Assembly (NCBI RefSeq): GCF_024397975.1
Contig: NZ_CP073745.1
Location: 427,501 to 491,500 of the forward strand
Length of the DNA: 64,000 bases
Reading direction: 5' to 3'
Source: Bacterioplanoides sp. SCSIO 12839
GTDB lineage: Bacteria > Pseudomonadota > Gammaproteobacteria > Pseudomonadales > Oceanobacteraceae
In this document: positions 49,458 to 57,878 of the stretch, piece by piece
Layout: every line of letters starts with the position of its first letter
How positions within the stretch are numbered: position 1 is the first letter of the stretch
The notes under the pieces: model-generated
Seen by the model: only the letters and a program-made list of their open reading frames with translations
Told to the model about the DNA's origin: nothing
The model's database searches: none
Translations under genes and position numbers: made by a program

Positions 49458-50159
49458 TTATGACGTGACTGCTTCGTTGTCGAGGCTGTCTGACTCGTCA
49501 TGGCTTTCAACCTGAAAAGGTTCCAGATCTGGTTTTTCAAGGCCTAAGCGAGTGAAAATCATATCAATCAGGAAATCGGTAATCTGATCAATATCATCCG
49601 GCTCATACTGACGCTTATTTAATACTTCGAGAATCTGAGTTTCGAAGTCAGCGTAATGCTGAGTGGTCGACCAGATCATAAAGATCAGGTGCGTTGGATC
49701 AATCGGACGAATTTTTTCCTGATCCACCCAACTTTGAATCACGTTGGTTTTTTCTTTAACCCAGGTACGCATGTTCTGGCTCAGGTGTTCGCGTAAATGC
49801 GGCGCACCCTGAATAATTTCCATAGCGAAAATTTTAGAAGCGTTTGGGTTGGTATACGACAAATGAACTTTAGATCGGATAAAGCGGGTTAATACATCCG
49901 CCGGATCACTGTCAGGTGTGATGTCAGATAAAACTTCATTCCACACCTGCATAATGTTTTCTAACAAAGCGCGGTACAGGTTGGCTTTGTTTTTAAAATA
50001 ATAATGGATATTGGCTTTTGGTACACCGGCACGGTCAGCAATGGATTGCATGCTGGTACCTTTAAAACCGTGCAGAACAAACTCTTGTTCCGCGGCTGCC
50101 AGAATATTTTCGTTGTTACGTTCGCGGATTTTACCCGGCTTATACTTTTGCTTCGTCAT
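49458..50159 (-). CDS. RutR-family TetR regulator
   Basis: A 233-residue regulator. The N-terminal helix-turn-helix is GTSMQSIADRAGVPKANIHYYF, and the C-terminal body (FAMEIIQGAPHL, FMIWSTTQHYADFETQI) is that of RutR, which in E. coli senses uracil and thymine and controls pyrimidine and purine catabolism. Here it sits beside purine import and oxidation genes. Two palindromes close to the RutR consensus lie in the divergent promoter at 55827 and 56206, so it is a good candidate regulator of the module. The effector could be a purine or pyrimidine and is not known. Confidence 0.87.
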   Translation of the reverse strand: MTKQKYKPGKIRERNNENILAAAEQEFVLHGFKGTSMQSIADRAGVPKANIHYYFKNKANLYRALLENIMQVWNEVLSDITPDSDPADVLTRFIRSKVHLSYTNPNASKIFAMEIIQGAPHLREHLSQNMRTWVKEKTNVIQSWVDQEKIRPIDPTHLIFMIWSTTQHYADFETQILEVLNKRQYEPDDIDQITDFLIDMIFTRLGLEKPDLEPFQVESHDESDSLDNEAVTS

Positions 50160-50196
50160 TCCTGTTTCCCGCCAAAAGCGTAGTGACAGACAAAAA

Positions 50197-50205
50197 GGTC
50201 AGACC
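50197..50205. promoter_or_regulatory. Possible autoregulatory half-sites before the RutR-family gene
   Basis: GGTCAGACC is a small perfect palindrome 38 bases upstream of the regulator start, flanked by AGACCAG. It reuses the TGGTC/GACC words of the RutR consensus but in a different arrangement, so the call is weak. Confidence 0.3.
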
Positions 50206-50234
50206 AGTTTAACACACACCGGCCCTGGTGAGAT

Positions 50235-50264
50235 AAAAAAGGGGCAACAATGCGCCCCTTTTTT
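50235..50264 (-). terminator. Terminator after the nucleoside channel gene
   Basis: AAAAAAGGGGC (50235-50245) pairs with GCCCCTTTTTT (50254-50264). On the minus strand it ends the ABC transporter/channel transcript. Confidence 0.88.
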
Positions 50265-50289
50265 AATTTACCTGTGATAAGCGAATCGC

Positions 50290-51030
50290 TTACAGGTGAA
50301 CTTTCAGCAGCAGGCTAACGGCGTTCTGGTCGCGGTCATCATCTTCAACAAACTTCTGGCCAAACTTGTTGTTCCAGTAGCTGTATTCGATACCTACTTT
50401 CACCTTGTTATCTGTGCCCAGTGCTGGACCCAGGTTGTAGGTCAGCTGTGGAGTGAAGTTGAACTCAGCATCGTGATCTTCTGTGCCGGTTGAATAATCC
50501 AGGAAACCATCGATGTTGAAGTTGCCTTCAGACCAGCCGTAAGTCAGAGTGATCTGGTGATCGTTGTCACCGTTATCGAAGGTATTATTACGCTGAGAGT
50601 AATAATAAGTCACGCTGGCGAAGTTCATACCAGGGATCGCCAGATCGGCACCAACACCGTACAGGTAGTTATCCTGGCTGAAGCCACCGCTGTTAGAGCT
50701 GAATTCGTAAGTGAAAGCAGCATTAACACTTTTGATTACGCTGTCTTCAAATGAAGCCAAAGTGAATTTTGGAGAAAATTCACCGTAAGTTTCTTCAAAG
50801 TTGCTTTCGCCAACATGACGATCAATGAAATAAAACAGGCCACCCCAGCTATGACCGGAAACGTGCTCCAGAGTCATGGTAGTCAGTGTGTTGGTTTCAT
50901 CCTGGTTTGGGGTTAAAGTGTAGTCAGAACCGTACAGTACAGAAACGCTGTTATCAGCCCAGAACTGTTCAGCAGAAACGCCCATAGACGCGGCAGCAGC
51001 AATAGCGGCGGTTAATAATTGCTTTTTCAT
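50290..51030 (-). CDS. Tsx/OmpK-family nucleoside-specific outer-membrane channel
   Basis: A 246-residue outer-membrane protein with a signal peptide (MKKQLLTAAIAAAASMGVSA). The mature start EQFWADNSVSVLYGSDYTL, with LEHVSGHSWGGLFYFIDR, and strands such as FNFTPQLTYNLG and GIEYSYWNNKFG match the Tsx channel family; it ends KVHL. Tsx channels pass nucleosides across the outer membrane. It lies behind the BMP-type binding protein on the same strand, which fits import of nucleosides or purines. Confidence 0.88.
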   Translation of the reverse strand: MKKQLLTAAIAAAASMGVSAEQFWADNSVSVLYGSDYTLTPNQDETNTLTTMTLEHVSGHSWGGLFYFIDRHVGESNFEETYGEFSPKFTLASFEDSVIKSVNAAFTYEFSSNSGGFSQDNYLYGVGADLAIPGMNFASVTYYYSQRNNTFDNGDNDHQITLTYGWSEGNFNIDGFLDYSTGTEDHDAEFNFTPQLTYNLGPALGTDNKVKVGIEYSYWNNKFGQKFVEDDDRDQNAVSLLLKVHL

Positions 51031-51055
51031 AGTCTCTCTCCAGAGGTTTTAAAGC

Positions 51056-51099
51056 CCCGGTAACCGGATTCACCTTCATGGTTTTTCCAGATTACCGGG
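51056..51099 (-). repeat. Hairpin between binding protein and channel genes
   Basis: CCCGGTAA (51056-51063) pairs with TTACCGGG (51092-51099), with a 28-base loop. It lies in the 106-base gap of the ABC operon and may stabilise the binding-protein transcript or weaken read-through into the channel gene. Confidence 0.5.
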
Positions 51100-51136
51100 A
51101 TGTTTTTAAATCAATTTAAACAATAATGAATAACGA

Positions 51137-52216
51137 TTAAGACTGAGGCAGCTTGCCTTCAACACCATCGATGTACCAGTTCATGCCCTGCAGATCGCCA
51201 TCAGACAGAGATTCGCCATCTTTCGCTTTTACAGAACCGTCTTGTGCGGTAACCGGGCCATCAAATACGCGTGCTTCACCGGCTTTAATAGCCGCTTTTT
51301 TCGCTTCAACCAGTTCGCGAACATCCGCAGGTACGGCATCGTTGAATGGTGCTAAGTCAGTAGAACCTTGTGCAATACCTGTCCATACGTCTTCAGCTTT
51401 CCAGCTGCCGTCGATAACAGCCTGAGCTTTCTGAGTGTACAGATCGCCCCAGTTATGAACGGTTGAGGTCAGATGTGCTTTTTCACCATAAGCACTCATA
51501 TCAGAGTGGTAACCAATGGCGAATTTACCTTTAGATTCTGCGGCTTGAATAACCGCTGCAGAGTCAGTGTGTTGAGTCAGGATGTCAGCGCCTTGCAGCA
51601 TCAGAGTTTCAGCCGCTTCACGCTCTTTAGCCGGGTCGTACCAGGTGCTTGCCCATACCACTTTAACTTTCACATCCGGGTTAACTTCTTTCGCGCCTTT
51701 GGTGAATGCGTTAATACCACGAATGACTTCAGGAATCGGGAAAGAAGCCACGTAACCCAGTACGTTAGACTTGGTCATTTTGCCTGCCACTAAACCGGTC
51801 AGGTAACGACCCTGATAAGCACGGGTAAAATAGGTACCCATGTTTTTCGATTGCTTATAACCGGTGGCATGTTCGAATTTCACTTTCGGGAATTTTTTCG
51901 CCACTTTTAACGTCGGGTTCATGTAACCAAATGACGTGGTGAAAATCAGGCCATGATCTTTCGCCAGACGACGGATCACACGCTCAGCGTCCGGGCCTTC
52001 AGCAACACTTTCAACATAGCTGGTTTCAACTTTGTCACCCAGTTGCTCTTCCATGTATTTACGCGCTTCATCGTGTGCGTAAGTCCAGCCAGCATCACCG
52101 GTTGGGCCAACATAAACGAAGCCTACTTTCAGTGGATCTTCAGCATTAACAAAACTTGCTCCCAGAGCCAGTGTTGCAGCTGAAATCAGCGTTGCGATTT
52201 TATTACGACCCATCAT
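51137..52216 (-). CDS. BMP-family nucleoside/purine binding protein of ABC importer
   Basis: A 359-residue periplasmic protein of the basic membrane protein/PnrA family, members of which bind purine nucleosides. It has a signal peptide (ATLISAATLALGASFVNA), then LKVGFVYVGPTGDAGWTYAHDEARKYME, FTTSFGYMNP and ILTQHTDSAAVIQAAE. Unlike many members it lacks a lipobox. It lies behind two permeases and an ATPase of the matching family. With xanthine dehydrogenase nearby, a nucleoside or purine base is the likely ligand. Confidence 0.9.
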   Translation of the reverse strand: MMGRNKIATLISAATLALGASFVNAEDPLKVGFVYVGPTGDAGWTYAHDEARKYMEEQLGDKVETSYVESVAEGPDAERVIRRLAKDHGLIFTTSFGYMNPTLKVAKKFPKVKFEHATGYKQSKNMGTYFTRAYQGRYLTGLVAGKMTKSNVLGYVASFPIPEVIRGINAFTKGAKEVNPDVKVKVVWASTWYDPAKEREAAETLMLQGADILTQHTDSAAVIQAAESKGKFAIGYHSDMSAYGEKAHLTSTVHNWGDLYTQKAQAVIDGSWKAEDVWTGIAQGSTDLAPFNDAVPADVRELVEAKKAAIKAGEARVFDGPVTAQDGSVKAKDGESLSDGDLQGMNWYIDGVEGKLPQS

Positions 52217-52270
52217 GGTCTCCTTTCTCTTGGTAGTTTGTACTTCTTTGGTTTTAATTTTTATCAGCCG

Positions 52271-53197
52271 TTAAACCTGAGGTCGATACGGCTGTCCCAG
52301 TGCCAGTGGCGTACTGAGTTTTGCTTTAATTGAATCGTTGGCAATCACCACTAATACAATGATGGTGGCGATATACGGCAGCATAGCCAGCAGGTTTGGT
52401 GAGGCTTCAAAGCCCAGGCCCTGCAATACCAGGTGCATGATGCTGGCCGCGCCAAATAAATAAGCACCTAACAAAATACGTTCGGCTTTCCAGCTGGCAA
52501 ATACCACCAGAGCCAGAGCAATCCAGCCACGACCAGCCGACATACCTTCATTCCACATCGGGGTGTAGGCCAGCGATAAATAACCGCCCGCCAGGCCAGC
52601 CATTGCGCCACCAAATAACACCGCGCCGTAACGAACCTTCATCACAGGAATACCAATGGCATTGGCCGCTTCCGGGTTTTCACCCACGGCACGAACCGTC
52701 AGGCCAATGCGAGTGCTGCGGAAGCACCAGAAAATCAGACCAAATAAAACCCAGGATAAATACACCAGTGGATCGTGGCTGAATAAAATTTTGCCAATCA
52801 CGGGTAAATCACTTAACAACGGAATTTCCCATGGAGTAATACCTTCAATGGCCATACCCACGTAACCGGCACCAATAAAGGCACTTAAACCAATACCAAA
52901 AATGGTTAAGGCCAGACCGGTAGCGACCTGGTTGGTAACCAGGGAAATCGCCAGAAAACCAAACAGCAGCGAAGCGACCATGCCCGCAATAATGGCAGCA
53001 ATCACACCCAGGCCCGCATTGCCGGTCACAACCGCAGCCATAAAGCCACAGACTGCGCCCATCAGTACCATGCCTTCCTGACCCAGGTTTAATACGCCAG
53101 ACTTTTCCGCAACCATTTCACCCAGTGCAATTAAAATTAATGGCGTGCCGGTACGAATGGTGGCAAATAAAATATTAACTATCAGATCGAAATCCAT
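52271..53197 (-). CDS. Nucleoside ABC transporter permease, second subunit
   Basis: A 308-residue inner-membrane protein of the branched-chain amino acid/nucleoside permease family. It has about nine hydrophobic segments and the signature GEMVAEKSGVLNLGQEGMVLMGA near the N-terminus, then VRAVGENPEAANAIGIPVMKVRYGAVLFGG. It matches NupQ/YufQ-type subunits. It starts 17 bases after the first permease gene. Confidence 0.9.
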   Translation of the reverse strand: MDFDLIVNILFATIRTGTPLILIALGEMVAEKSGVLNLGQEGMVLMGAVCGFMAAVVTGNAGLGVIAAIIAGMVASLLFGFLAISLVTNQVATGLALTIFGIGLSAFIGAGYVGMAIEGITPWEIPLLSDLPVIGKILFSHDPLVYLSWVLFGLIFWCFRSTRIGLTVRAVGENPEAANAIGIPVMKVRYGAVLFGGAMAGLAGGYLSLAYTPMWNEGMSAGRGWIALALVVFASWKAERILLGAYLFGAASIMHLVLQGLGFEASPNLLAMLPYIATIIVLVVIANDSIKAKLSTPLALGQPYRPQV

Positions 53198-53214
53198 CTT
53201 TAAAACCTTCGCCT

Positions 53215-54291
53215 TTAGCCTGCAACTGCTGGGCTTTTCTTAACTTTTACAATGCGATAACTGATCAACAGGTCGCAGGCTAATAAATAAAACAACAACA
53301 TGCCCTGGAATAATCCGGTCAGTGATTTAGGCAGGCCTAAATCCATCTGTGCCATTTCACCACCCATGTAGGTCAGGGCTAACAACATGCTGGCAAATAA
53401 AATGCCCAGCGGGTGCATACGCCCAAGGAAAGCAACAATAATGGCAGCGTAACCGTAACCCGGTGAGATATAAGGCGTCAGCTGGCCAACGGTGCCGGTG
53501 ACTTCACTCACGCCAGCCAGACCCGCCAGTGCGCCACACAGCAATAACACCAGCCAGGTCAGGCGTTTGCCTTTAAAGCCCGCGAAGTTTGCTGCAGATT
53601 GGTCTTCACCTAACACTGAAATCTGAAAGCCCATCATGGTGCGTGACATCAGTGTCCAGATGGCCGCCATAGCGAATAACGCAAAGAAGATGCTGATATT
53701 TAACCGGTAATCTTCAAAAATCAGTGGCAGTGTTGCCGCTTCGGAGAAGATGGCTGATTCCGGAAAGTTAAAACCACTCGGATCTTTGAGAGGGCCATGC
53801 ACGCCATACAATAACCAGTTTAAGGCAATGTAATTGAGCATGATGGTGGTCAGAATTTCATTGGCGTTAAAACGGGTTTTTAACAGTGCGGCCAACGCCG
53901 CCCAGGCCATACCACACAAAGCACCAAAAATAAGTACCGCCGGTAATACCCAGATGCCTTCGGCTTCCATTAACTCCAGTGCGATATAACCGCCGCCTAA
54001 GCCGCCTAAAATAAACTGACCTTCGGCACCGATATTCCAGATCTTGGCTTTAAAGCACAACATCAATCCCATGGCACATAATAATAATGGCCCGGCTTTG
54101 GTTCCCAGCTCGGTCCAGCCGTATAAATCACTCAGGGGTGAAACAAAAAAAGTATACAGTGAAGCCAATGGGTCTTTACCCATGGCGGTAAATAACACAG
54201 CACCACTGACCAATGTCAGTACAATCGCCAGCAGTGGCGATAAATACGACATGGTTTGGCTGTCTGATGGGCGTTTTTCTAGTGTTAACAT
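53215..54291 (-). CDS. Nucleoside ABC transporter permease, first subunit
   Basis: A 358-residue inner-membrane protein of the same family as its neighbour, here NupP/YufP type. It shows KAKIWNIGAEGQFILGGLGGGYIAL, FNANEILTTIMLNYIALNWL and LGEDQSAANFAGFKGKRLTWLVLLLCGALAGLAG. It pairs with the next permease to form the membrane channel. It starts five bases after the ATPase gene, so translation may be coupled. Confidence 0.9.
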   Translation of the reverse strand: MLTLEKRPSDSQTMSYLSPLLAIVLTLVSGAVLFTAMGKDPLASLYTFFVSPLSDLYGWTELGTKAGPLLLCAMGLMLCFKAKIWNIGAEGQFILGGLGGGYIALELMEAEGIWVLPAVLIFGALCGMAWAALAALLKTRFNANEILTTIMLNYIALNWLLYGVHGPLKDPSGFNFPESAIFSEAATLPLIFEDYRLNISIFFALFAMAAIWTLMSRTMMGFQISVLGEDQSAANFAGFKGKRLTWLVLLLCGALAGLAGVSEVTGTVGQLTPYISPGYGYAAIIVAFLGRMHPLGILFASMLLALTYMGGEMAQMDLGLPKSLTGLFQGMLLFYLLACDLLISYRIVKVKKSPAVAG

Positions 54292-54296
54292 AATTC

Positions 54297-55817
54297 TTAA
54301 TTCGACTTCGCAGACTGGTGTTCAAAATCACCGGCCATCCATAGCCCCAGTTGATTAATGGATACATCGTCAGTATTGGCTACCGGAGATAAACGACCAT
54401 CACAGATGGCGCAAATACGATCACTGATGGAATACAGCTCATCAATATCTTCGGAAACCACCAGAATCGCTGCACCTTTATCACGCAAATCAATCAATGC
54501 GTGACGAATCAGAATGGCTGCACCGATATCCACCCCCCAGGTCGGGTGAGAGCACACTAATAACTTAGGGTTTTGCAGCATTTCACGGCCGATAATAAAC
54601 TTCTGTAAATTACCACCCGATAACGATTTAGCCTGGGCATGGCTACCTGCGGTTTTTACATTAAACTGATCAATAATCTTTTCAGCGAAGGCTTTAACTT
54701 TGCTTTTATTAATCCAACCTTTATGAGTCAGCTCGCCCTGATAACCGGTTAATAAACCGTTATCTTCCAGTGACATATCTGGCACGGCGCCACGACCCAG
54801 GCGTTCTTCCGGGACAAATCCTAATCCGGCTAAGCGACGTTTTTCCGGCCCCAGGTTGCCAACCGCCTGGTCAGCAAAAAAGACCTGGTTGGCGTTACAG
54901 GTTTCTTCACCACTGATCAGGTTTAATAATTCTTCCTGACCGTTACCGGCAACACCGGCAATACCGAGAATCTCTCCGGCTTTAACTTCCAGGTTGATGT
55001 TTTTTAATGACGTGGCAAATGGGTCGTCGGATTTAAAATCCAGTTCACGAATATTCAGGAAAGCATCTGCGCCCTGAGCACGTTCGTAGTTTTCACTTAA
55101 TGGTGTGTCATCACCTACCATTAACCGAGCAATCTCTTCGGTTGATGTGGTGCGTGGGTCACAATCCCCCGTGACTTTGCCGCCACGTAAAATGGTAGCG
55201 TTATCACACAAAGCACGGACTTCATCGAGCTTGTGGGAAATAAATAAAATGCTGCAGCCTTCTTCGGCCAGCTGGCGCAGGGTGTGGAATAACACATCCA
55301 CTTCCTGCGGCGTTAATACGGATGTCGGTTCATCCAGAATTAATAATTTAACGTCCTGTAATAAACAGCGCACAATTTCAACACGCTGCTGCTCACCAAT
55401 CGACAGTGTATTCACATAACGATTGGGGTCGAGCTTCATGCCATAACGCTCAGACACGGTTTCAATACGATGTTTTAATTCATCCATAGATGTCACATCG
55501 TCGGCTGCCATACTCAGCGCAATATTTTCAGCAACCGTTAAGGTCTCAAATAATGAGAAATGCTGGAACACCATACCAATGCCCAGCTCACGCGCATGTG
55601 CCGGACCACTGATACGAACATTTTCCCCCTGCCATAACATCTGACCTTCATCCGGTGCTACCACACCGTAAATGATTTTCATCAGAGTGCTTTTGCCCGC
55701 GCCGTTTTCACCTAATAACGCATGTGTCTCACCGGCGTGCACGGTCAGGTTAACCTGATCATTAGCGACGCAACCGGGGTAACGTTTGGTGATATTTTTT
55801 AATTCAATTCTTTTCAT
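54297..55817 (-). CDS. Nucleoside ABC transporter ATP-binding protein
   Basis: A 506-residue protein with two fused ATPase cassettes, as in YufO/RbsA-type importers. Cassette 1 has LLGENGAGKSTLMKIIYG and LSIGEQQRVEIVRCL. Cassette 2 has the degenerate loop GVAGNGQEELL and LSGGNLQKFIIGREM, with CSHPTWGVD replacing the usual Walker B. The start is set at ATG 55817 (MKRIELKNITKRYPG); an upstream in-frame ATG at 55898 would run through the regulator site. It is first in the five-gene import operon. Confidence 0.92.
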   Translation of the reverse strand: MKRIELKNITKRYPGCVANDQVNLTVHAGETHALLGENGAGKSTLMKIIYGVVAPDEGQMLWQGENVRISGPAHARELGIGMVFQHFSLFETLTVAENIALSMAADDVTSMDELKHRIETVSERYGMKLDPNRYVNTLSIGEQQRVEIVRCLLQDVKLLILDEPTSVLTPQEVDVLFHTLRQLAEEGCSILFISHKLDEVRALCDNATILRGGKVTGDCDPRTTSTEEIARLMVGDDTPLSENYERAQGADAFLNIRELDFKSDDPFATSLKNINLEVKAGEILGIAGVAGNGQEELLNLISGEETCNANQVFFADQAVGNLGPEKRRLAGLGFVPEERLGRGAVPDMSLEDNGLLTGYQGELTHKGWINKSKVKAFAEKIIDQFNVKTAGSHAQAKSLSGGNLQKFIIGREMLQNPKLLVCSHPTWGVDIGAAILIRHALIDLRDKGAAILVVSEDIDELYSISDRICAICDGRLSPVANTDDVSINQLGLWMAGDFEHQSAKSN

Positions 55818-55826
55818 AAGTTGTTT

Positions 55827-55842
55827 TTGACCATTTGGTCGA
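55827..55842. promoter_or_regulatory. RutR-like operator, importer side
   Basis: TTGACCA-TT-TGGTCGA against the E. coli RutR consensus TTGACCAnnTGGTCAA: one mismatch. It lies 10-25 bases upstream of the first codon of the importer ATPase gene. Confidence 0.72.
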
Positions 55843-56205
55843 AAAGTCAAAGCAAATGGCCTGCCAGCTTTTCTTTGGTATAGGAAGAAAAGCCGCATTT
55901 TAATAAAAAATTGTTCATCAGGTCAGCTTATATACAGGTTTATTTAATACCCTGCTACGAGTAAATCCGGAATATTATTCAACCTGGTCAGAAAAAATTG
56001 CGCATATCTGGTGCGATTCAAAAGTACCTCTGAATCGTTTTGGTGCAAAGCTGACTGAATGGTTAATTTATGGGTGTTTGGGTAGCCAGGTAACAGTTGA
56101 TTGTTTACATAAAGGTACACTGGTTAATAACCCGCGATATAGCAGGCATGTCTATTCAGGCTGAAATCTTCTATGTGTCCACTATGCGGTAATAGTTTGA
56201 TAAAC

Positions 56206-56221
56206 TTGTCTAATTGGTCAG
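56206..56221. promoter_or_regulatory. RutR-like operator, xdh side
   Basis: TTGTCTA-AT-TGGTCAG against TTGACCAnnTGGTCAA: three mismatches, with the right half almost intact. It lies 65 bases before the chosen xdhA start. Confidence 0.55.
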
Positions 56222-56285
56222 AATATTGCAACGTGCTTTATATAACCAGGGTCACCGACCGGATAACAAAGAGGCAAGCGCAGAC

Positions 56286-57878
56286 GTGGTTCGATTTTTT
56301 TTGAATGGGAATCTGACAGTTGTACGAAATATAGACAGTGATACGACGTTATTACGCTATTTACGTACCCATGAATCCCTATCAGGTACAAAAGAAGGGT
56401 GTGGTTCAGGTGATTGTGGTGCCTGTTCGGTGTTGCTGGGTGAGCAGCAGGATGGACAGTGGTACTACAAAGCGATCAATGGTTGCATTACTTTTGTTGC
56501 CCAGCTGAATGGCAAGAGTGTTGTAACGGTCGATGCTTTGGCGACGGGGCGCGGTACGCTTACTGGCGGGAGTGATGAACCTCAACTCCACCCAGCCCAG
56601 CAAGCAATGGTGGATTACCATGGTTCTCAGTGTGGCTTTTGTACCCCGGGCATTGTGATGTCGCTGGCGGCGCTGCATGAATCTATTAATAATGGCGAAG
56701 ATGCACAGCAACAAGCCACACAACATCAGATTATCGAAGCACTATCGGGCAACTTATGTCGTTGTACTGGTTACCGCCCGATTATCGAAGCCGCTTCCCA
56801 TCTGAATGATTACCCGGATAACCGTCCTCAAGCGGTGCAGGTATGGCAGCCAGATGCCTCAGCGTCTGTTGATCAGGGTGAAGGTGTTGCAACTGCTGCG
56901 AGCTTCTCGACTAACGGTCAGCAAGCCTGGGCACCAGAGACTGAAGAGCAGCTGCAAAGCTTATTAAAAGAACATCCGGATGCACGTGTTGTAGCGGGTG
57001 CAACGGACCTGGCATTAGAAGTCACTCAGTTCCTGAAGCCGATCAACAAGCTGATTGCTCTGGGTGGCATTGATTCGCTGCGAACCATTCGTGATGAAGA
57101 CCACGCATTGTTAATTGGCGCAGGTGTTACCTACAGCGAAGCTGAGCCGTTGTTAGCCAAGTACTTCCCTGAGTTTGCACAACTGTTGACCCGTCTGGGC
57201 TCCAGACAGGTGCGTAACAACGGTACTCTCGGTGGAAATATTGCGAATGCCTCCCCGATTGGTGATACACCGCCGGTGTTATTGGCACTGGGTGCTTGTA
57301 TTGAACTGGCATCTGCTCCCGGCCTGGTGAGTGGTGTTGGTTCGCGTTGGATCAAGCTGAAAGACTTCTTTGTGGATTACAAGAAAACCACGCTGGAAGC
57401 GGGCGAATACATTCGCACCATTAAGATTCCAAAATTAAAAGCGGATGAACAGCTGAAGGTCTATAAGATCTCCAAGCGTCTGGAAGATGACATCTCCGCG
57501 GTGTTGGCAGCGTTCAAAGTAACCATGTCAGGCGATAACTCAGCTTCAGGCGGTAGCAAGGTCGCAGCGATCAGTACCGGCTTTGGTGGTATGGCAGCCA
57601 TTCCGAAAGCGGCCGCTGAGCTGGAAGCGGCATTGACGGGTTCACCGGTCAACGGCACTCAGTTCCGCCAGGCAGCCGAGAAACTGGCAGAAGACTTTAC
57701 GCCAATGTCCGATGTACGTGCGACCGATGAATACCGCTTATTAGTGGCGAAAAATCTGGTGCAGAAATGTGCTTTGGAATTGCTCCAGCCAGACAGTATT
57801 TCCCGTATCGAAAATATCCACTCCAGCCAGCTGGCTGCCAGCGATGCTATTAACCTGATGGAGAATCACAATGCGTAA
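56286..57878 (+). CDS. xdhA: Xanthine dehydrogenase, small (iron-sulfur/FAD) subunit
   Basis: Carries the two 2Fe-2S clusters and FAD of xanthine dehydrogenase, which turns hypoxanthine and xanthine into urate. The N-terminal cluster ligands lie in GCGSGDCGAC; the helical cluster domain has CGFCTPGIVMSLAAL and GNLCRCTGYRPI. The FAD domain has VVAGATDLALEVTQ and NNGTLGGNIANASPIGDTPPV. The start is taken as GTG 56286 (MVRFFLNGNLTVV, 530 residues) with GAGG at 56271; an in-frame TTG at 56214 overlaps the candidate operator. The stop overlaps xdhB by eight bases. Confidence 0.93.
   Translation: MVRFFLNGNLTVVRNIDSDTTLLRYLRTHESLSGTKEGCGSGDCGACSVLLGEQQDGQWYYKAINGCITFVAQLNGKSVVTVDALATGRGTLTGGSDEPQLHPAQQAMVDYHGSQCGFCTPGIVMSLAALHESINNGEDAQQQATQHQIIEALSGNLCRCTGYRPIIEAASHLNDYPDNRPQAVQVWQPDASASVDQGEGVATAASFSTNGQQAWAPETEEQLQSLLKEHPDARVVAGATDLALEVTQFLKPINKLIALGGIDSLRTIRDEDHALLIGAGVTYSEAEPLLAKYFPEFAQLLTRLGSRQVRNNGTLGGNIANASPIGDTPPVLLALGACIELASAPGLVSGVGSRWIKLKDFFVDYKKTTLEAGEYIRTIKIPKLKADEQLKVYKISKRLEDDISAVLAAFKVTMSGDNSASGGSKVAAISTGFGGMAAIPKAAAELEAALTGSPVNGTQFRQAAEKLAEDFTPMSDVRATDEYRLLVAKNLVQKCALELLQPDSISRIENIHSSQLAASDAINLMENHNA

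Larger units (their letters stand above)
55818..56285. other. Divergent control region, purine import operon / xdhABC
   Basis: No gene is seen in these 468 bases. It is AT-rich and contains RutR-like palindromes near each end, plus a further TGGTC half-site at 55985. A TATATA near 56239 could be the -10 for xdhABC, in which case the operator at 56206 overlaps the -35. Confidence 0.6.

Noticed and set aside
56214-56285. xdhA start at the upstream TTG
   Set aside because: It overlaps the RutR-like operator and gives 24 residues not found in XdhA proteins. GTG 56286 has a ribosome site and starts the iron-sulfur domain directly.
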